Below, in pieces: positions 59,500-64,000 of a stretch of 64,000 nucleotides of DNA. Position numbers and translations under genes: made by a program. The notes under the pieces were generated by a model that worked only from the letters and a program-made list of their open reading frames with translations, was not told the origin of the DNA and ran no database searches. Every line of letters starts with the position of its first letter. The stretch's first letter is position 1. The stretch is from Phoronis australis (lineage: Eukaryota > Phoronida > Phoronidae): assembly GCA_002633005.1 (NCBI GenBank), contig NMRA01000178.1, forward strand, positions 536,062 through 600,061, in the 5' to 3' direction.

Positions 59500-62183
59500 G
59501 TAAGTCTTTTTTCAGTCTCAGTGTCTGTTGGGGGAATTTCTGCTTTTGAAGCGATTTGCTCCTGTTTTGGTTACCTCAGGCTAGGACATAATCACAGAGA
59601 GAGCAGGGAGGCTTCTGCTTGACCCATTTTCTTATTGTGGTGTGCAGGACAGGCCCAGTTGAAACAGATGAAGCATAATTTCTTTCATTCGTGGACATTT
59701 GAGTTTTTGGTCATTTTGTGTGATTGTTTGAATTTCAAATTTGTCATCATGATGGTTGCAAACTTCTATGAAAAAAACACTAGAAAGTATCAATCGCGAC
59801 CTTCTGCATTAACCAAAAGGAGAGAGCATAATGTTGTCCACCATCTAGTGACCAGGTGTACTGTTATAGTGGATTTCAAACAACTACTGTGAATGAGTTG
59901 AAAGCCAAAAGCTGTGCTTTAGATATTTAGCAAACTTGTGTCTGCCTGCTTCAATGAAAGTCATTGACCCTAACATGTATGTCTCCACCCTTTTCTCCCT
60001 ATGAAGCTTGGCTTAAACAGTAATGGTGAGTTTTGCCATGGAATTTACACTGGCCATTGTATTTCTTCTGGCAATAGCCATTTTAAGTGGTCATTGTATA
60101 TCTCTCCTATGGCAATAGACAATTTCTGATCCTATAGGTGATTAAATTTACCTTGCCACTAGATGACAACAGAGTAGTTGGTTGACAGCTCATGGGATAT
60201 TTTCCTGCATTTTTAGAAATTCTAAATTGTACCCATCAAGCTGTCAAATTGCCGCTGTTTGTGGTTGGAAAGTCAAATGATTCACTTAGAAATCCAATGT
60301 CAATATGTTAATGAATGCAAGAAATTGTCCCTGCCTATTAGAAATTATGTTGAGAGACTTATGTGCTCTCATAACGCGAGAGAGTTGTATAATGGTTCTG
60401 TGCTCTATGACTTAAATTTATTGTTGCATTTATATTCAGCTCACTGGCAGACTTTCAACAGTAATCCCTGCACATGTTGCACACATTACTTCCTGTATGT
60501 GCCTTCCTTTGGACAGCTTTCTGTAAACAGTGGCCATATTTGAGGCAGCCCTTGTCAGAAATGCCCCTACTTCAGGCAGCTGCCTACTTCAGTCCCAAGG
60601 AGATGTCGTATCTCTCAGGCGTTGGGTGTGGCTGTTGAGGAGTGGCACCAGGGCATGTTGCCATGGTGATATTCACTTGGGTTTGGTGACCACAACAACT
60701 CAAGTGTCATCCCATGTACTTCAACTTTTGGAGAAATTGGGAGAAAGGAATCTTACTGCGTTGTTATGATAGTTTGATAGTGTTTGTGAGGTGGATCCAG
60801 AATCATGAGGGGAGCCTGACAATGGTTGATGCAGGATCTTCATGTTATCTCCATCCACAGCAGTAATACATAAGTAGCAGAAAAGGAACAACTGAACCTT
60901 TTGCACTCTGAATCCGCTCTCAGGCATTTAGTGTCATGGTTGCTGCTGCAAAAATAGGGTGTCCCATTATGAATCAATTTTCAAAAGGGGCCATAATCAG
61001 ATTTTAAACAAGCAAGAAGTGTTGTTGAGATGTGGATCATATAGTGGTACAATAACACGATTACTGATAACAATCCCACTGGCCTGCTGTGATGACCACA
61101 GAGATAAGAGAGTAACTTGTATCTTTTTAACTTGTAAGAAAAGACCAAGATGCTGGTATGTGTTTATAAGCTCAGTGATTCTGAGGTATAAACCTTGGAC
61201 CTCACATAGCGACCCTGTAATGCAGTCTACCAGCGGTATCTAATTTGGTACCATTACAAAATTTTATTAACATGATAAATTGAGCTTCGAAGCATGTTGA
61301 CAGGATTCCATTACACCTCTTTGTTCCGTATATGGTATTGAAAAATTTAATTTTAGGCCAGACATGTTACAATTGATTTAGCGCATGACCTGGGGCAACG
61401 ACAAATTTTTCAAATAGCTTAACTGTTGAGTTTTTAGTTGATCTGTTGTCAGTCACTTTGTTCAAGTGTTGTGCTATCAACTGGTTAAGTACTACTCTCC
61501 TGGAACTGGAAATATTTGGTAATATCATACACTCCTTCTCTGGACATCCCAGTTCGTTGTGCCAGTGTAATACTCATCTTATGGTCGTGACCTTTAAAAC
61601 AAAGTTGGACTGCCATTTTCTCTGGTTTTTAGAACTGATTATATGTTCATTCTGAAAAGGTTGCAGTATGCCACTGAGAATCAAGAGTGGTGATTTATTT
61701 CCATGATGTCTAAAAGAACAGTGAAAGAAGGTCTCTTTGTTTCAAAGTGTGACTGGTACTATACTGAATTAATTAACATTAACTCATGAGTACGGAACAA
61801 AGAACTTAATTGGCGACTCTACACTCAGTTCAATACAAAATTAAATCCAAGTACTATTGTGAAATGAGTATGAAACTGATTCAGTCAAATTGGAGAACGA
61901 AGAAACAGATCAGAATTGTTTGTCTCGATAATAAGAGGATTCACTGATTGAGAAAGATGTGTTATCTAAATTGAAGACGGGCTAATCTAAGGTGGTGTTG
62001 AAACGGCATCGAAAATTTTATTGAGCTTAGATATCAAAAGTGTTGGAGTAAACAAGGAAAAGTTTAGACTTTGTTCAAGGTTGAACACTCATAAGTCACC
62101 CAAAAGGGGGCAGTGTACGTAGGAGGACAAAAGGAAATAAGCAATTTGGTTACAAAAATTTCATTTCATTTAGCACAGGACTA

Positions 62184-62635
62184 CTTGTACATACTTCAAT
62201 ACTTCAAATTTAAACAATTTAGCCTGCATAAGGCTTTCGGAGCGCCATCTTGTGATAAGTTAATGACTCATACATCACTTTTCGGTGGTAACCTCATTGT
62301 TCGTTTACAACCGTTTACTACCAAACAGCCTGTCAAACTTGGAGAAAAATTTCAAATAAGGTGACAGTTCAGTTAAGTAGTAGCTACTGACATGAGAACA
62401 AGGATACAGCTTGGCCCTTGGTGTTCTGTAAGTAGTTTTTAATGACAGCAGTTTGTCTGGTATTAGGGTTACATTACCTTGTCCTTTCACTACATCTGGG
62501 TAACAGGTGTCTGGGATCTTGGACTAGGGATGGCTTTGGGTCCCTCGTGCCATGTAGGTTATCAAAGTTATCGCAAGATGGTGCTTTGAAAACTTGATGC
62601 AAACATAATTTGAAGTACTGTGTATATGATAGAAC
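62184..62635. repeat. Inverted repeat pair
   Basis: Arm 62184-62262 (ACTTCAAATTT, GCGCCATCTTGTGATAA) recurs in reverse complement at 62558-62635 (TTATCGCAAGATGGTGC, AATTTGAAGT). Arms of about 75 bp at about 75-80 percent identity enclose about 295 bp of unrelated sequence. Confidence 0.6.
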
Positions 62636-63536
62636 AATGATTGAAACAAAGTGCTTGTGGTAGAATGGTGAATATTTCGAAAATAATAATGCCACAACAG
62701 TTGCCGTTGTTGACAGCGCCACCTGTTGATTACTGTGACGACGCTGAAGTTAACCTTTCATTGCTCATCAAAGTGTGGAAGCTCTGGTGTTAAATTCACC
62801 ATGTTTACTGTGACGTTAATTTGCGCTCGTAACATCGGTGAGAACTGCTCTTACTGATGGACCCTGCTCAAAACGTTGATGCTTTGTCATTGGCAAGAAA
62901 AGTCGTTCTGAAGTTATCGCATCATTCACTTTAATAAGTCTGTTTTGTTCCCACGGTATTGTTACAGTACTCTTTTCTGGTTCCATGTGACAAGCCATCT
63001 TGTTGTGAGAAGTTGTCAGTTGTGAAAATACCAACCAGAGTGTCTCTTTAATTTGAGAAATACCACAGCTGTGTAAATCCAAATGAAATTTGCTTCTAAT
63101 TTGTGTATTCTGTAATTGTGTATCTTTAGTTCAGGTATGGTGGTCTCCAGGTATCATTGCTCAGTCAGATATTAGCTACACTCTACACTTTGACATTCTT
63201 AACAATTTCCCCTGTGCTGCTCCATCCATTTATTTTGTGTTTTCCAGATTAAAACCATATGTTGTGTTAGAAACGCCTGTGATGTAGAAAGTGCCATACT
63301 TATCTGGGCTAACACTCATGTTTAACCAAACACCACCCCTAACTTTTCTGTTTAAGATTCACTTTGTTCCACATACACGCCCTCAATTTAATTTTATTCT
63401 TCAAATTCCGCTTGACTTTGTGAACCTCCATCTGTGCACAATTTAAGCTCCAAACTTGTGAAACTTGAGTACTGTGACTCACAAACAGCATCTATTGCAT
63501 TAATGCAGATCTGCTATTTGGGTAAATGGCCTTCTT

Positions 63537-63785
63537 CAGGGCTTGGAATTTTCCTCTTTTAAGAGGATTTCCTCTTTTTTTGTTTCGATTTCCTCTTATT
63601 TGATTTCCAGTTTCCTCGTTTTTCGTCTTTTTTATCATTATTTTTCTTTATTCATGCAAAAACGTTTATTTCAGGTAAATTTTACAACAGAAAAACATTA
63701 CTGTCACACAAGCTTATTCATTTGTGGAACGATACATCACCAACAAAATTTATCTCTTTTTTGTCAGTGGTCATTCTAAGCCCTG
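63537..63785 (-). mobile_element. Short TIR transposon, CAGGGCTTGG family, copy D
   Basis: In reverse orientation to copy A: CAGGGCTTGGAATTTTCCTC at the left and GGTCATTCTAAGCCCTG at the right. The flanks cttctt and catttt match only 4 of 6, so it is older. Confidence 0.75.
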
Positions 63786-64000
63786 CATTTTGGATTTTTG
63801 AAAAATTCAACTTTATTTCCAGTCCCTGATTTTTGTTTTTTGTTTTCTCAATTTAAATGCTTCGGATAACTTACTCAGCTGAATACATTGCTATGACTTT
63901 GCTCATCATACTGTGTTGAAGTTAACATGAAACTTTGAAGTTAATTTTTTCCTATATATGTTCATATCTGTGGCTTATTTATTAATGCAAATTCATTCTT

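Larger units (their letters stand above)
59500..64000. other. Gene-poor stretch at the right end
   Basis: Only short frames of ordinary composition. Features seen are an inverted repeat pair (62184-62262 and 62558-62635) and one CAGGGCTTGG element (63537-63785). Confidence 0.5.

Overview
This is nuclear DNA from an animal, and it reads as a non-vertebrate bilaterian with a highly heterozygous genome. The evidence is: spliced genes with consensus GT/AG borders and introns of 0.2-11 kb; AT-rich introns loaded with short inverted-repeat transposons; and three recognisable metazoan genes. A lancelet, hemichordate, brachiopod or mollusc would all fit, and I cannot choose from the sequence. The spliced models below were assembled by hand. 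Exon phases agree throughout, and the summed coding lengths of both long genes are divisible by three.

Layout. (1) 1-3712, + strand: the last three exons of an unrecognised gene with an acidic, coiled-coil-like stretch and a Pro/Tyr/Gln- and Cys-rich C-terminus. (2) 7144-28291, - strand: a complete nine-exon death receptor of the TNF receptor superfamily (545 aa: signal peptide, four cysteine-rich domains, one membrane helix, cytoplasmic death domain), with a TATA box and an 11-kb first intron. (3) 28909-29028, + strand: a possible first coding exon starting about 620 bp from the receptor start codon in divergent orientation. (4) 33710-42693, - strand: a complete eight-exon F-box/kelch gene, the FBXO42 orthologue (564 aa). 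A 5'-truncated non-LTR retrotransposon (RNase H domain) lies in its intron 3. (5) 43255-44335: a long imperfect fold-back DNA between FBXO42 and the next gene. (6) 44892-46781, + strand: CCDC115, the V-ATPase assembly factor, with its coding sequence in one exon. (7) 46782-64000: gene-poor DNA with a sized gap, a 26-bp minisatellite, several short transposons and two weak exon candidates.

The three named genes belong to separate cell functions: death or NF-kB signalling at the cell surface, SCF ubiquitin ligase substrate choice, and V-ATPase assembly. They do not form an operon-like unit. In human, FBXO42 and a large group of TNFRSF genes share chromosome band 1p36, so the TNFRSF-FBXO42 linkage here may be ancestral.

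The most striking structural signal is technical. All four isolated single N bases (21691, 41737, 49529, 57324) sit at or beside the junction of a direct repeat of 260-990 bp whose copies differ by SNPs and small indels. These look like the two alleles joined end to end during assembly, not real tandem duplications. The most interesting mobile DNA is a short transposon family with CAGGGCTTGGAA termini and 6-bp target duplications (four loci), and the fold-back between FBXO42 and CCDC115.
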